Below are positions 48,071-59,656 of a stretch of DNA of 64,000 nt, one piece after another; the stretch's first letter is position 1; every line of letters starts with the position of its first letter. The stretch is taken from contig NW_022098076.1 in NCBI RefSeq assembly GCF_002288925.2, forward strand, positions 83,959,062 through 84,023,061, given 5' to 3'. This DNA comes from Delphinapterus leucas (Eukaryota > Chordata > Mammalia > Artiodactyla > Monodontidae). The notes under the pieces were generated by a model, which did no database searches, was not told the DNA's origin, and saw only the letters and a program-made list of their open reading frames with translations. Made by a program: the position numbers and the translations under genes.

Positions 48071-48165
48071 GAGATCGCAGAAATAGCCCCCCGGCCTATC
48101 GGTTCCAGCTCACACCAGAAGAAGAAATGAGGAGAAAGCGGCTTCACAGATTCGACGGCCAGTGA
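48071..48165 (+). CDS. RHBDD1: RHBDD1 (RHBDL4) terminal coding exon, VCP-binding motif
   Basis: After a pyrimidine-rich acceptor (CTTTCTCTCTACAG) the frame continues in phase from the UIM exon and encodes about 31 residues to a TGA at 48163-48165. The C-terminal text EEEMRRKRLHRFDGQ is the arginine-rich VCP/p97-binding motif of RHBDL4. It lets the protease recruit the p97 ATPase so that cleaved substrates are pulled from the ER membrane. Together with the UIM encoded by the preceding exon it forms the cytosolic degradation interface. All key basic residues of the motif (RR-x-RLHRF) are present. There is no frameshift and no sign of decay. Confidence 0.94.
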
Positions 48166-49130
48166 GGTGACCCAGCCATGTGAACAAGTGTGATCCAGCT
48201 GTGTTACCATTGTCTCCAAGCCCCCACTTAGTTTTGAACAAAAGCAGAGGGCACTATGACCGTCCCAATTGCTCACATCTGCCGTGGCCCTTCGTCCTAT
48301 GGCCTCTGTGAGTCTAATTTGCAAGCAGATTGACATCTTGAGACCAGGCTTGTTGGATGCAGCTCACAGCTCTCTGGGAGTGGCCCACCTCCTGGCCTTG
48401 TCTTCTTGCAGACAGAAAGTCAGCGTCTCCACCTAGGGACCAGTTTCCACACTCATTTCTCTCACTGCTGACTCAGCCTTGTTTTGTCTTTGAAGACCGT
48501 GACCTTCGCCAGGAGGTTTGTGTTCACCAGCCCAGAAGATCAGGCCCTCATTCTGCTCAGTGCTCGACTTGGAAGGAAGCAGGGAGCCATCCCTCATCCT
48601 CCTGGCATGTTTCCATGGTGACTTTCCAGGAACAGGACGTGGCTACCATCGCAGGCTGTCGTTCCGGTCTCCTTTGCCCAAGCGCCTTGGCTCCTTGGGC
48701 CCCCCATATCTGGATGGTGGTTGCAGTGAACCTGCTTTGCTGTGCTATCACTCTGCCTTCACGGGATGTGTAACTGGAAAAGCTCAAGTAAGACCTCAGA
48801 TGGGAAACCACTTACACACTCCATGACACAGCAGGCGGCATCCACAGTTGGGCTCCCAGCAGCCTCTCCAGTGGCGATGTACCATCCCGGGGATGCAACT
48901 TGTATTGAACTAACCAGCAAAGCAGCCAGAGTAGTGACCAGTGGGTCGGTCACTGAGAAATCCCTCGTGACGAAGTATTTTTTTCTCATAAAAGTGCCTT
49001 TTAATTGACCACTGTTAACAGCCACTTGTCCTACTCACCCGTCCAAGACACTCCCCAAACCCACAGACTGCAAGTCACCTAAGGTGTTTCCTGGTGCTGG
49101 TGTTTCATGAATAAAAGGAAAAAGTCACAT
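48166..49130 (+). other. RHBDD1: RHBDD1 3'UTR with poly(A) signal
   Basis: From the stop codon to just beyond AATAAA at 49109-49114; a T/G-rich element (about 49135-49150) follows. About 0.96 kb long and repeat-free. Open frames inside it are not coding. Confidence 0.75.
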
Positions 49131-49988
49131 ATCACTGATGTCTTATTTCACTGAGATATTTATGTTTAAAGGGAGTTAGAAGCAGAAAAGGATCTTCCTC
49201 TTTTGCTTTATCTGGCATTTATATCGTTTTCTGATTATGAAAGTAATATATATACCTTGTATATGCATAAAGCGAACATCTGGCAGGAAATGTACCCACA
49301 TGTTAACAGAGGTTATTTTGGAAGGTGGAGTGCATAGGAGTTTGCTTTCTGTTTTTTACGATTTTGTATTGCTGTCTTTTAAAAATGTGTGTATACGTAT
49401 GTTATGTGTACTACTTTTGCGGTAGGAAAACTGATTTATATGATAATAATAAATCAAGAAATATATAATCAGGAAAATGGACTCAATAATAAGTATTGTG
49501 TATCCATTGATAAAATTTACAGTATAAACAGAAATACAAAAAAATACATGTGCGATTTAAAAAACCACCTGTATCCCCACCACTCAGAGGTACCCAGGGT
49601 TAACATTTTGGGGATATTGCTTTCTCAGTCTTTGTATACATTTGACAGATTTGGAGCATACCAACTATGCAGTTTTGTATCCGGTTCCTAATCTGAATTG
49701 ACCTGGGAGAGGCTTTGCCACTTGCATGTACATGAGCTAAGAAAATCACCACGTGGGACCTGGGAGCACCTTGACCTGCCAGCTGGCACGTGTTACCTGA
49801 GCTCCTTGGGTTAATTTTTGATTGATATAAACCTACGTACAGCATGTTTAGAGTATGAATTGTATCTCTGAGTCTCGTAGCTTCAAACATTTTAAAATTT
49901 AAATGTTCAAGCTAAATGTCATTCCTCTTTTCTCCCAAACTCTTCGAATTTGTTTCCCATGACCTCTGTTGGGAGTAAACTCATTCTT

Positions 49989-50192
49989 TTTTTTTTTTTT
50001 TTGGTACGCGGGCCTCTCACTGTTGTGGCCTCTCCCGTTGCGGAGCACAGCCTCCGGACGCGCAGGCTCAGCGGCCATGACTCACGGGCCCAGCCACTCT
50101 GCGGTATGTGGGATCTTCCCGGACCGGGGCACGAACCCGCATCCCCTGCATCGGCAGGCGGACTCTCAACCACTGCGCCACCAGGGAGGCCC
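49989..50192 (-). mobile_element. CHR-type cetacean SINE
   Basis: Reverse full-length copy. GGAGTAAACTCATTCTT (49972-49988) and GGAGTAAGCTCATTCTT (50193-50209) are a 17-bp target-site duplication with one mismatch. Confidence 0.95.
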
Positions 50193-50492
50193 GGAGTAAG
50201 CTCATTCTTAACATGCCATCTTCTCATAGCACATTGTAAAGGTAATTCTGTTATAACACTTACATCTTGCCCTATGACTTTTTGTGCACAACTGTAGAAA
50301 GACGTGCCTTCCGCATGGGAGCGCGGGTTATGAATGGCTCTGGGATGAGGCCTGTGTCTTGTTAACTCTACAGTTCTGCCTCAACCCTGCCACCCAAAGG
50401 CTGGCCCCTGGCTCCCAGTAGGGGCTTATTAAATGTTAGCTTCCCCAAAGTGTTTTTTCAATGCATTAGAAGTCCAACCACTATATATGGAA

Positions 50493-50518
50493 GTATATAT
50501 ACATATATATATATTTTT
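50493..50518. repeat. AT-rich (TA) low-complexity run
   Basis: TATATATACATATATATATA and a T run. Confidence 0.85.
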
Positions 50519-51559
50519 ACTGCTGTTGAGTCCAATAATAGTAGCTCCTTGCTCTGTTTCACTTGTCAGATATAAAGACACCGGAACTGAATTTCAGATG
50601 TGTACCTGTAATATGCACGCCGTCTTTATTTATGGAGTGGAACATCGCTAAACTTTACAGATGTGGGAAAGGTCACTTTAGTTACAAATATAAACCAGTT
50701 ATCTTAGCACAACAGTAAAGGTGTTTTGGAAACTACTATAATTACTTTGTTCAGTTAACAGGCTGACTTGTAACCAGTGCTTATTATTTTCAACATCCAT
50801 CTTATTTTTTTTCCTACAAGAAGGAATCTCCAAAGTTATGCCAAAAAACTGGAATTGGATTGAGAAAGACAAAAGTCAGTGCATTCGACTGTCTCTAATA
50901 GGAAATAAGCGTTTAGAGCTGGTTTTAAATTGGGTTTCTTTGCTTTAATAGTAATTTCCTGATTGTTAAACATCCCCACACTTTGGTTGTGGTTAGTCAA
51001 CTTATGAGACCTCTTAATTCAGAATCTTTCCTTGGTTCTCAAGATGAGGGAGCAGTGAAATTGCTTCCTCTTCGTGACCTTGGAAGTATTTAGTGCCGGT
51101 GATTCCAAAGTTGTACATGATTGTTCAAGGCTCCTCTGTCCTTTTAAGCTGTCTGTTGTTGAGGCCCAGACAGTAAATGGCTGGTTTTTGTAGAGTCGGG
51201 GCCAGTCTACATATTGGTCACACATTCCGCCGCTTGGGGAGTAAGTTAAAGGGCTGAGACCCACCACCAAACAAGGACAGTAAAACAGAGAGGGTGTGGC
51301 CAACTTGGCCACCGACTTCCCAAGTCCTAGTTCATCTTGGGAGATTCAATCAAATAGTCATTAAAACAAAACAAAACAAACCTATCATCTCTTCCTTTCC
51401 CTTCCCATGGATTATTGCAGTCACTTCCCTTTTTTTGCCCCTAGTCTTTCATTTTAGAGTCACAGACTCCCTGCTTAGAAGGACCTTAAAATCTCTCAGT
51501 ACATTGCTCAATACTTAAGATACCTCTTCACTCAGTTCTACACAGCGCTGCCAGTTATC

Positions 51560-52030
51560 TTCCAAAACCTACTTTTGCGATGCCGCTCACCGTCTCAGTG
51601 CCTTCTATTGTCTCTCTGTTGCCAAAGGATAAAGGTCAAACTCATCTGCCTCAACCATGGGGCTCCAGCCAGCCCTTCAGCCTCATCCCCCCGTATCCAT
51701 AACAGAGTCTGTGCTGCTAACTGGTCTCGCCGTCCAAGCTGTGAGCTTTCCTGACCCTGTGACTTAACTGAAGCAACCTTCTCCTCTCCCTCTGCCCATC
51801 CAGATTCTCCCCATCCTGCCATCAGGCACCACAACCCAGAATGTTCCGCTCTTATAGACCACTTAGAATTAATTGCTAGTTATCCTTCAGTGAGAGGACT
51901 GTCTTTCTCTCTAGATTGTAAACTTCACAAGGGCAGGAACCCTGAATGTGTTACTGTGTATCTCTTCACAGTACCTGAAACAATGCTTTGTCTGGAATGT
52001 CAAAACCAATAAACGTTTGTGGATTGAAAC
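51560..52030 (+). mobile_element. L2 LINE 3' end
   Basis: It carries TTGTAAACTTCACAAGGGCA and the end CAATAAACGTTTGTGGATTG, the L2 3' terminal text in forward orientation. Confidence 0.7.
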
Positions 52031-52100
52031 AGAAGCTCATTTATACCATCGCCAGCGGCACACATGAAGAGGTGCCTGTGGCTGCTTGATACTGTTGAGG

Positions 52101-52102
<2 letters not shown>

Positions 52103-52134
<32 letters not shown>
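52103..52134. repeat. (TG)n microsatellite, uninterrupted
   Basis: About 16 pure TG units. Confidence 0.97.
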
Positions 52135-52139
<5 letters not shown>

Positions 52140-52679
52140 TGAATCACAGGAAAGAATCACTTGAAAGAAAGCTTTTGTCCATAGAAATAGAAAAATCCAG
52201 GCCTTTCCCAACACTTCATAAGACAGCATGCTCACCAGATGGTGGGCAGAGGTCTCCATCCTCCCTGTGTCAGTCTGAGGCATGCCCCACGTCACAAATG
52301 CTGCGACCTAGTGCACAAAACTCAAGATTCCAGGACATTCAAAGAGTATCACCAGGGAGCCCCTATGGGTACCGCCAAATCTGGCCACTGTACTTTTGCA
52401 GGTGTGTTTGATGTGTCTGTGCTAACCCTTTTTTTTTTTTTTTTCTTCTTCTTTAGGGGCAAGGAGAGAGTGATCTTGACATCTTGTTTAGATCTTCAGA
52501 TGAACTGGCAGATTGGAACATACGATTTATACTTTATCAAGGAAAACTGAAACATTGCTAGAAGAAATCATTGAATTTGGAGGTAATACATATTGCTGCT
52601 TGGGAAGAGAATTATGTAATGAAATCAATAGTATGGGAGGCGATGGTGTGGGTAAAATACAATCTTTAGCGACTGATGG

Positions 52680-52855
52680 ACCAGGGTTCAAGTTCTGCTG
52701 GGTGCTGACTGTGTGACCCTGAGCGAGTTATTCATTCTCTCCAAACCTCAGTTTCCTCGTCTGTAAAATAGGATAGTTGAGAGGTTGAGGGGAGCACCTA
52801 TAACAGGGTTCATACAGTTTCTGTCACATAGTAGGTGCTCAAGAAATGTTAACAG
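52680..52855 (+). mobile_element. MIR SINE, well preserved
   Basis: CCTCAGTTTCCTCGTCTGTA and GTAGGTGCTCAAGAAATGTT mark the core and the 3' LINE-like tail of MIR. Confidence 0.85.
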
Positions 52856-54099
52856 CATTATTTTTCTGTTGAGAAGTTGGACCAAATACCACTCAAGTTC
52901 CCTCCTACTTAAAAAGAGTTACTTCATGAAACAGGTGAGTATTACCTGTGAATATCGGCACTGCAGCCACCCCTGTGCTCAGCAGTGCGTGGGCTATAAA
53001 AATATAATCGTCACAAACCCCTAACTGCCAGTTACTCTGGTCATCAGTAACAGTACCTTACGTTTTATATCTCTTTGTAATTATCTCTCTTACTCTTAAC
53101 CCTTACAGCAACCTTGTGAAACAGGTGGTTCAACTAATGGGACAGCTGAGACCCGCGGGGTCTCTGCCCCATGCTGGAGAGTGCATGCAACTCAGCAGAG
53201 GCTGCTGCAGGACACCTCGGGCCCTGAGGCCTGATTTCATGTCCACCCCACCCCGTCACTGTGTACGGGACAGTGCTTCCAGGAGCTTCAGAATCCCACG
53301 CTTTCCCAAGCCAAGGGGGTCACTTTCCACACTCTGCTCACATGCTCTTCCCATCTGCAGATCGCGCCTCTACCACATGTAACCTTTCCTGTTTTCCCGA
53401 CTGAGCCAGACCCAAGGTAGGCTGTATTACAAGGTAGGTTAAGTAGTAAACTCACTTTGGCTTGAAAGAAAATTAATGCACCAGATAAAACACAGTTGTT
53501 TTTGGAGGTCATTGCAGAAATTTTATACGTAGTAAGTGATATTATAAATTGTAATACAAGATTTCAATGTCAATAGCAGGTCAGGCATCTTGCAAAGTTT
53601 ACATGTTGAAAGTCTTTAACTTTACAACCCTAGGTTAGAGAAAGGGATGCAACTTATCAGACACATTTCACATTTTTTCCTATGAATCATTAAATATTTA
53701 AGCGCCATAAAATTCAAGCATTTCACACAGATGTGGCAGCCAGCCTTGGTGGTTGAAAATGCATTATGCAGAGTCTCTGGCAGATAATAACAGTGACAAT
53801 TGCAGAGTACTGACTTTTTAATGTCAGTTGTTTTGTTCCCTGCAGAACTTCCTGATAATGACCCTGCAGGAAATTGTGAGTTTTGTGTGTGTGGTACAAT
53901 AACTTTGAGAATTGAAATAAAATAGCATTCCCAAAGACATTAAGAATTGGCCAGGTATAAATAATTCTAATCAGTAATTTATATGCCCTGTGAGAATCCT
54001 TATGTTAATTCTACTATGTAAAGAATCCCAAGAAATATTTTTCATATTAAACATCTTGTTTTAAATAGAAGATGTGACCATAATAAATATACAAGGTCT

Positions 54100-54260
54100 G
54101 CTATCTGCTGGACATAGAATCTAACTTAATTTTCAATGCAATAGTAGGTGTTACGTCCCACTTTGTAAATGTGGAAAATGAGGCTCAGGGAGTTGGTATA
54201 ACTCACCCAGGGTAACACCTCTGGAGAGTGACAGAGCTGGATTGAAGCTTGGATTCAACC
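54100..54260 (-). mobile_element. MIR SINE remnant
   Basis: Reverse MIR with GGAAAATGAGGCTCAGGGAG and CAGAGCTGGATTGAAGC. Confidence 0.65.
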
Positions 54261-54261
54261 A

Positions 54262-56389
54262 ACTCTAAAGGCACATCTTTCCACTGTTCTTGCAGCCACA
54301 CCAAATAAAAGTAACTATTATCATATCAGTCTGGTGAGCTGATAGAAGCACAAATCTAATGTAATTTCCTGGAAAACAGAATGATTTGCTTTATTATCAT
54401 CTCTAAGAGGCTCAAAATAAAATCCTTGATAAAATCCAGTTTTAGTGGACCATTCTGTTCCTCTTTTCCCAAGCACCAATAACATGTACACAAACTCTGT
54501 AGAGGTGATTTTATAGTAGAACGCTTTGACGATCATGAGGGAATACAGATTACAGCATGAGTTAAGTCATATCACATTTCCATGAAGAGTTTTCTCTCAT
54601 TGTCACATCTCTCAAATCTTATTTCTGAAATTTCAGTTTATGGAAAAGTAAGCTATTTTTCAGGAGGGGGCTGACTCACTGTGGAGGACTCACTGTGCAG
54701 GAACGTGCCCACTTAATTCGGGCTGTTTTTTTCAAAATTTATTTGACCAGCTTATTAAGATAATTCTAATACCAAAGTTAAGGTGTTTAAAATAGCAAGC
54801 AAGATATGTTTCCTATGGCCCATCGATCACCCTTACCTCTTCCCAGAAAATGTTCTCGGACCAATTTCATGAATGAACATGATGAAATTTTAGAAGGCTT
54901 GAAGTTTGGTAATATATGATAAAACTTTTGGCAACAAAATTGTTAATTATAAACAAGGTTGAAATTGGGTTCAATATCAAACATTTAGCATGCCATAGGA
55001 GAGTTTCAAAAAATTAATAAATGGGTCAAATGAACTAGGAAATATTCTGGTACATCAAGACAATATTTCCTCTTAAAATGTATATTTTTTCTTCTTACCA
55101 GGAAGTAGCCTTAAAATAAATTGTCCCCCCATCCGGGGGACACCCCAGAGCAAAATTCATTTGAAATATATTCTGCATGTAAGTGCACACTCCCAATCGA
55201 TGTTTGCCAAGGAAAGCATTTCTTATAAACAAAGTTTTAATTGAGTTTTTCTTAATTATTAAGTGCATTGAAAATAAGCACTGAAATGAATGTCACTTTC
55301 TCATGAGAAATTTCTTTAGTTTTCTCTAGAATAACATTTATTTAAATAAGGAAGGCAAGTTTCCTAGAAATCTTTTCCAATAAGCCTTCTAACTTTTAGG
55401 ATTAGACCACTGAATTCCCAGCAAAACAGAAAACCTATCCTTTGCTATACAGAAAATTACTCACTATAAAGTGACATATCTTCTAAGCTTTTACAGAAGA
55501 TATTAATGCCAAATATCAAACTGCTGCTTTGCTCTAGTACTGACTGATATAAAATATAAGAATGTTTTTAAGATTAGAAAAGCAGGATGCTCCTGTAAAA
55601 ACCAATAACAGGAACATAAAATTCAAGTTGTAGGTTATCTTTGTTTCATTTAAAAGAGTGCTAGGTCTTTTGGGGGCATGGGGTGATGATGACTTAAAAT
55701 GAATCTTCTTACCTAAGTTTAATTAAGTCGGCCCTTAATTTTCTCCCAAGTGCATAATGATAGCTCTGTCCCTTCCCCGTATGAGATGCCATTATGTGGC
55801 TGGAGGGAAAGTGTCCGTTGCAGGCCCTCTCTGTGAGGCAGCTCTGCAGGCGCCCCCAGGGAGGGGAACAAGATGCTTTATGTGAACATGGCCCCATGTG
55901 GCTCCAGTCCCATTAGCACGCACACTGGAAGACAAGCCAGACCCCGACTGGGCAAAAGCGGCCTGTTTGGAAGTTGACGGCAGTGGGGAGTCAATTCTTG
56001 TGAATCGCTGCCTTAATATTCATTAATAGCTTTTCGACTCTTAATCCCTCACTGGACGTATATTTTTTCCATAATTGCTACTTTTCCAATGGGTTGCCAA
56101 AGCAGGCATTTCTGTTCTCTGAAAAATGCAGACGAGAACATAATGTTTTATGTTCATCTGTGATGTGTTTTATGCTAATGTCGCATCTCTGGAATACAGC
56201 GGCCGTGGTCCTTCCTGGCATAATGATTCATTCTGCTTTGAAATGAACTCTTCAGGCTGGCTGTGTGGATTTTTGTTTAATCTCCGTGGGTCATAGTTTT
56301 ACAGTTAAAGTGCATGGAAAAACAGATTACAGAGGAAATCATTTTGAAACGTAGGAAATCTCTACTTTCTAGTTTCATTTGTTGGCCTA
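54262..56389. other. AT-rich sequence downstream of COL4A4, possibly its distal 3'UTR
   Basis: No gene and no recognisable SINE in about 2 kb, unusual for this window. On the COL4A4 strand AATAAA words occur at 55337-55342 and 54390-54395, so the transcript may extend this far or further. The stretch 55960-56560 is particularly repeat-free. Confidence 0.4.
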
Positions 56390-56795
56390 TTTATTTTTTC
56401 CTGTAAAATCCATCCAGAAGCCCACTGTGTTACAGAGTAATTGACTTCAATTGTTTGAGTTGCTATTAACCAATGAATGACGTTTTCAGTAATGTAATTT
56501 GTATCATCTATTTGCCTTCCCCTGAATTAGCATACTTTTAAATAAAGCCAGCTAAGAATATCCCGGTTTCATGTAGGTTGGTAGGTCCAAACAAATCCAC
56601 ACGTGTAGCGTTTGCTTAATCTGTCCCGAACGGAGGAAGGGATTACAGTACTGTGGGAACAACCACATCGAAACCAGAAGGAACAGCTAAACCAGGAATC
56701 CAAGATGAGCACCACTGAATCTCTTAGCACAGCCTAGGAGGCCTTCGCCTCCTAGCAAATTTCTCTTGGTGACCTGATGACAAGCGGTGGGTTCT
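56390..56795 (-). other. COL4A4: COL4A4 3'UTR, proximal part
   Basis: Sequence after the COL4A4 stop codon, reading leftward. The nearest AATAAA on this strand is at 56390-56395, giving a minimum 3'UTR of about 0.4 kb. From memory the human 3'UTR is several kilobases, so the real end is probably farther left. A 9-bp hairpin lies 41-62 bases after the stop (see 56734-56755). Confidence 0.5.
56734..56755 (-). repeat. COL4A4: Perfect 9-bp hairpin in the COL4A4 3'UTR
   Basis: CTAGGAGGC and GCCTCCTAG are perfect complements around a 4-base loop, which reads GAAG on the COL4A4 sense strand. It begins 41 bases after the stop codon. Stable structure is expected; function unknown. Confidence 0.85.
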
Positions 56796-57059
<264 letters not shown>

Positions 57060-57481
57060 CTACCCGGACAACAAGAGAGAATTAGGGCTCAGACATCTGC
57101 AGACAACCCCCTACCCATCCAGTGACACGCCGAGGTCTGGGCCTGATTTACATTTTCCCTGAAAGTCATCCCAGGAGGGAGAAACTACAATCGGCTGAGG
57201 AGAGGAGGCGCGGGAGGCGTGAGGGGTGAGCACGCGGCAGTAAGCCACTTCCGCTGAGGGCTGACGCAAACCCATCTTCCAATTCTACCAAAGTAAAAAA
57301 AAAAAAAAAAAAATCATGGACAATAAGAAAAAAGAGTGGCCCTGCATCTCCACAGGCTATAGTCTGTGGTGGCCTTCGTGACCCCGTGTCCTACTGCCAT
57401 CCGGTCTGCACAGCACTCTCAGAATTACAGTCCAGTCCGGACGGAAGGGGGCTTAGGGACGGCGGGCGTGCAGGGGCTCAC
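57060..57481 (-). other. COL4A4: COL4A4 last intron
   Basis: A short intron of 422 bases with donor GTGAGC and acceptor TAG. It contains an A-run at 57296-57313 and otherwise unique sequence. Confidence 0.9.
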
Positions 57482-57768
57482 CATCAGGAAAGAGTACCCA
57501 ATCCAGAGGCCCCTCCAGGCCCGCGGACACGGCGGGACAGACTGGTCCTGACTGTGCACAGCCACGGCTTGCGCGGGGGCCTCGCACACGGCGCAGCGGC
57601 TGAGGTACGGGCGGATCTCCTCCTCCGAGAGCGGCGTCATAGGCAACGGCGCGGCGCTCGCCAGCCAATAGGACCTGTCGTTCCTCCGGGCGTACTGGCA
57701 CACTTGGTGGATGTTGCAGTGGGCGAAGGGCAGCGTGCTGAACATGGGGAGGCAGGAGCCCGCCAGAC
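57482..57768 (-). CDS. COL4A4: COL4A4 penultimate coding exon, core of NC1 domain
   Basis: 287 nt from acceptor CCCAAG to donor ATG|GTGAGC. It completes a split Gly codon, then reads [20 protein letters not shown]. The hallmark block [15 protein letters not shown] and [14 protein letters not shown] motif (here [20 protein letters not shown]) end the first NC1 half; [18 protein letters not shown] starts the second. It contributes NC1 cysteines 2-7. The exon and its upstream flank are GC- and CpG-rich compared with the rest of the window, and the opposite strand stays open for over 200 codons as a by-product. The frame joins without error to both neighbouring exons. Confidence 0.97.
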
Positions 57769-59467
57769 CTTGGGAGGGAAGGCGGCAACCTGGTGTGCGG
57801 GGTGCAGAAGCGGCCTCCCCGACATGGCCCATCTGTGCGCACACGGTCTGGCATCGGGAGGCTCTGGCCAAAGCCTGCTGCTATGGCGGCGAGGGCACGG
57901 TGTGCCCCTGACCACTTGGCCGCCTCCGCGGTCTCAGGGGCCAGCCCGCATTCCCTCGGCCACTTGTCACTCTCTCGGGAGCCAAGCAGTAGGCCGGGTG
58001 CTGGAGGGAGAGGTGAGCACAGCTCTTCCCCGAGAGCTTCAAGAAGCTCCTAGCCCGGCCTGATGGGGGAACGGGAGGGGCAGACGGGCCCTGGGAACAC
58101 AGCAGCACAAGCCCTGAGAAGTGGAGGCACTGGGGCTTACAAGAAGGATGGCTGGAAAAAGTGACTCTACGCTAGGACCTGAATTATGAAAAAGATCTGG
58201 CCGGGTCTGGAGATGGTGGTGACCATTCAAAGGAAAGGCCTATTTATACAGCAGTAAAGAGGGCCAGGGGTAGTAAGGGGGCATGGAGCTCAAAGAACTC
58301 AAATTCATTGCGGGGGAAGGTGGGGAGAGCAGGTCTGGGTCTGTCTCAAGGGCATCCCAAGGTAAATCAGACCAGAGGATGCGGGCTCTGTCCACCTTGT
58401 TAAGGAGTTTGGATTTTATTCCCAAAGCTCTGCAGAGCAAGGCCGTGGTGGCTCTGGCTAGACCAGGGCAGGGGAGGTGACCCGTGGTACACATGTAAGT
58501 AGCTGCCCCTCTAGGCCTGCACCCTTTCACCACCTTATGGACTGGGGGGGGGGTCACAGCCCAATGAGAGCCGTGACGAGACTCACCTTAACACCAGCTG
58601 TCCCTGTGGGCACAGCCCTCCTGCACCCACCACTCCAGCCACCACTATCTCGGGGAGACCACGAGTGCCAGCACCCAGGGGGCGGGGGGACTCAACCCTC
58701 GACTTAAAAATCAGTTCCTGCAGCTCACAAATCCACTATTGAAGACTGACAGGTAGTGCCAAGGACAACTCCCTGAATAAAGTTCTGATGTTGCTTAAGG
58801 GTACAGATTTGCAACTAGCAGATAAATAAGTCCTGGTAATCTAATGCACAGTGGAATGAACACAGACAACAATGTTGTATCCTATCATCAAATTTACTAA
58901 GGATTAGATCTTAATTATTCCCACCACAAAAAGGAAGTGATAGTTATGCGATACGAGGGAGGTGCCAACTATCGATACAACGGAATCATCTTATGATATA
59001 TCGGATCAACACTTTTGTACACCTTAAACTTACATCATGTTATATGTCAAATGTATTTCAATTTTAAAAATTGGCGTAGGTTGAGGAGTTGATGCTGGCT
59101 AATGCCACACCATATAACCACCAGGGTACCATTTTACATCTAAACTCAGGAACCAACCATATCCTGATCAAATCATTCACACTGAGAAATAAAAATTGCA
59201 CTTCATATCAGAGTTACCCTTAAGAATTATTTTTTTTAACTAATAATAAGTAGTCAGATAATAATAACTATAGCCAGAATGAGCTTCTTTGGCACCTCTC
59301 AGGATCACAGGTTTAACAGAATTAGTTGAGAATTAGCATGGTAGTTGAAAAAGAAAAAAAAATCCCATAGATGACTGACCGTTTAAGATGTTGATGAATC
59401 CGTAAAACTAACCCCAAAGTTTTGCTCTTAAGCAATGAATCTGGGTGACCGCGTGCCAGCTACGTAC
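57769..59467 (-). other. COL4A4: COL4A4 intron between the first and second NC1 exons
   Basis: The right-hand exon ends at donor G|GTACGT (phase 1). The part next to the NC1 exon (57770-57960) is CpG-rich. A polypurine/AT-rich section with an old L1 3' end lies at about 58940-59075. Confidence 0.85.
58940..59075 (+). mobile_element. Old L1 3' end
   Basis: ATCAACACTTTTGTACACCT and TTATATGTCAAATGTATTTC are the typical 3'UTR terminus of old mammalian L1 copies. Confidence 0.55.
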
Positions 59468-59656
59468 CAAGGTCTTGATTGTGAGCTCTCTCCTGTCCTT
59501 CCAGGTATAACAGACTATACCCAGTCCAGAGCCTGGGCATGCCCGCGGGGCAGGTGGGTTCTCCATCAGTTTGACTGTGGAGAACCAGGAGGAAGCCACT
59601 GGGGTCTACAGGGCCGAACCCTTCGGGCCCAGGATCCCCCACGGGCCCAGGAGGGC
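59468..59656 (-). CDS. COL4A4: COL4A4 exon joining collagen helix to NC1 domain
   Basis: 189 nt, phase 1 at both ends. After acceptor CTCCAG the frame reads the last Gly-X-Y triplets ([16 protein letters not shown]), then leaves the helix and enters NC1 with [18 protein letters not shown], where the first NC1 cysteine sits. It continues [28 protein letters not shown] and LWTGYSLLY are NC1 signatures shared by all type IV chains; the surrounding residues are those of alpha-4. No lesion. Confidence 0.97.

Larger units (their letters stand above)
49131..52600. other. Short intergenic interval between converging RHBDD1 and COL4A4
   Basis: It contains an old L1-like remnant (about 49230-49440), a CHR SINE (49989-50192), an L2 3' end (51560-52030) and a TG microsatellite. 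No gene is seen. The right limit is approximate because the COL4A4 poly(A) site is not located. Confidence 0.5.

Noticed and set aside
48357..48773. A 138-codon frame after the RHBDD1 stop codon
   Set aside because: It lies wholly in the 3'UTR, out of any known RHBDD1 frame, with no recognisable domain.
57386..58063. A 225-codon open frame on the + strand, the longest in the window
   Set aside because: It lies antisense to the COL4A4 NC1 exon and its CpG-rich flank. The minus strand has unmistakable NC1 motifs with correct splice sites, so the + frame is a compositional shadow.
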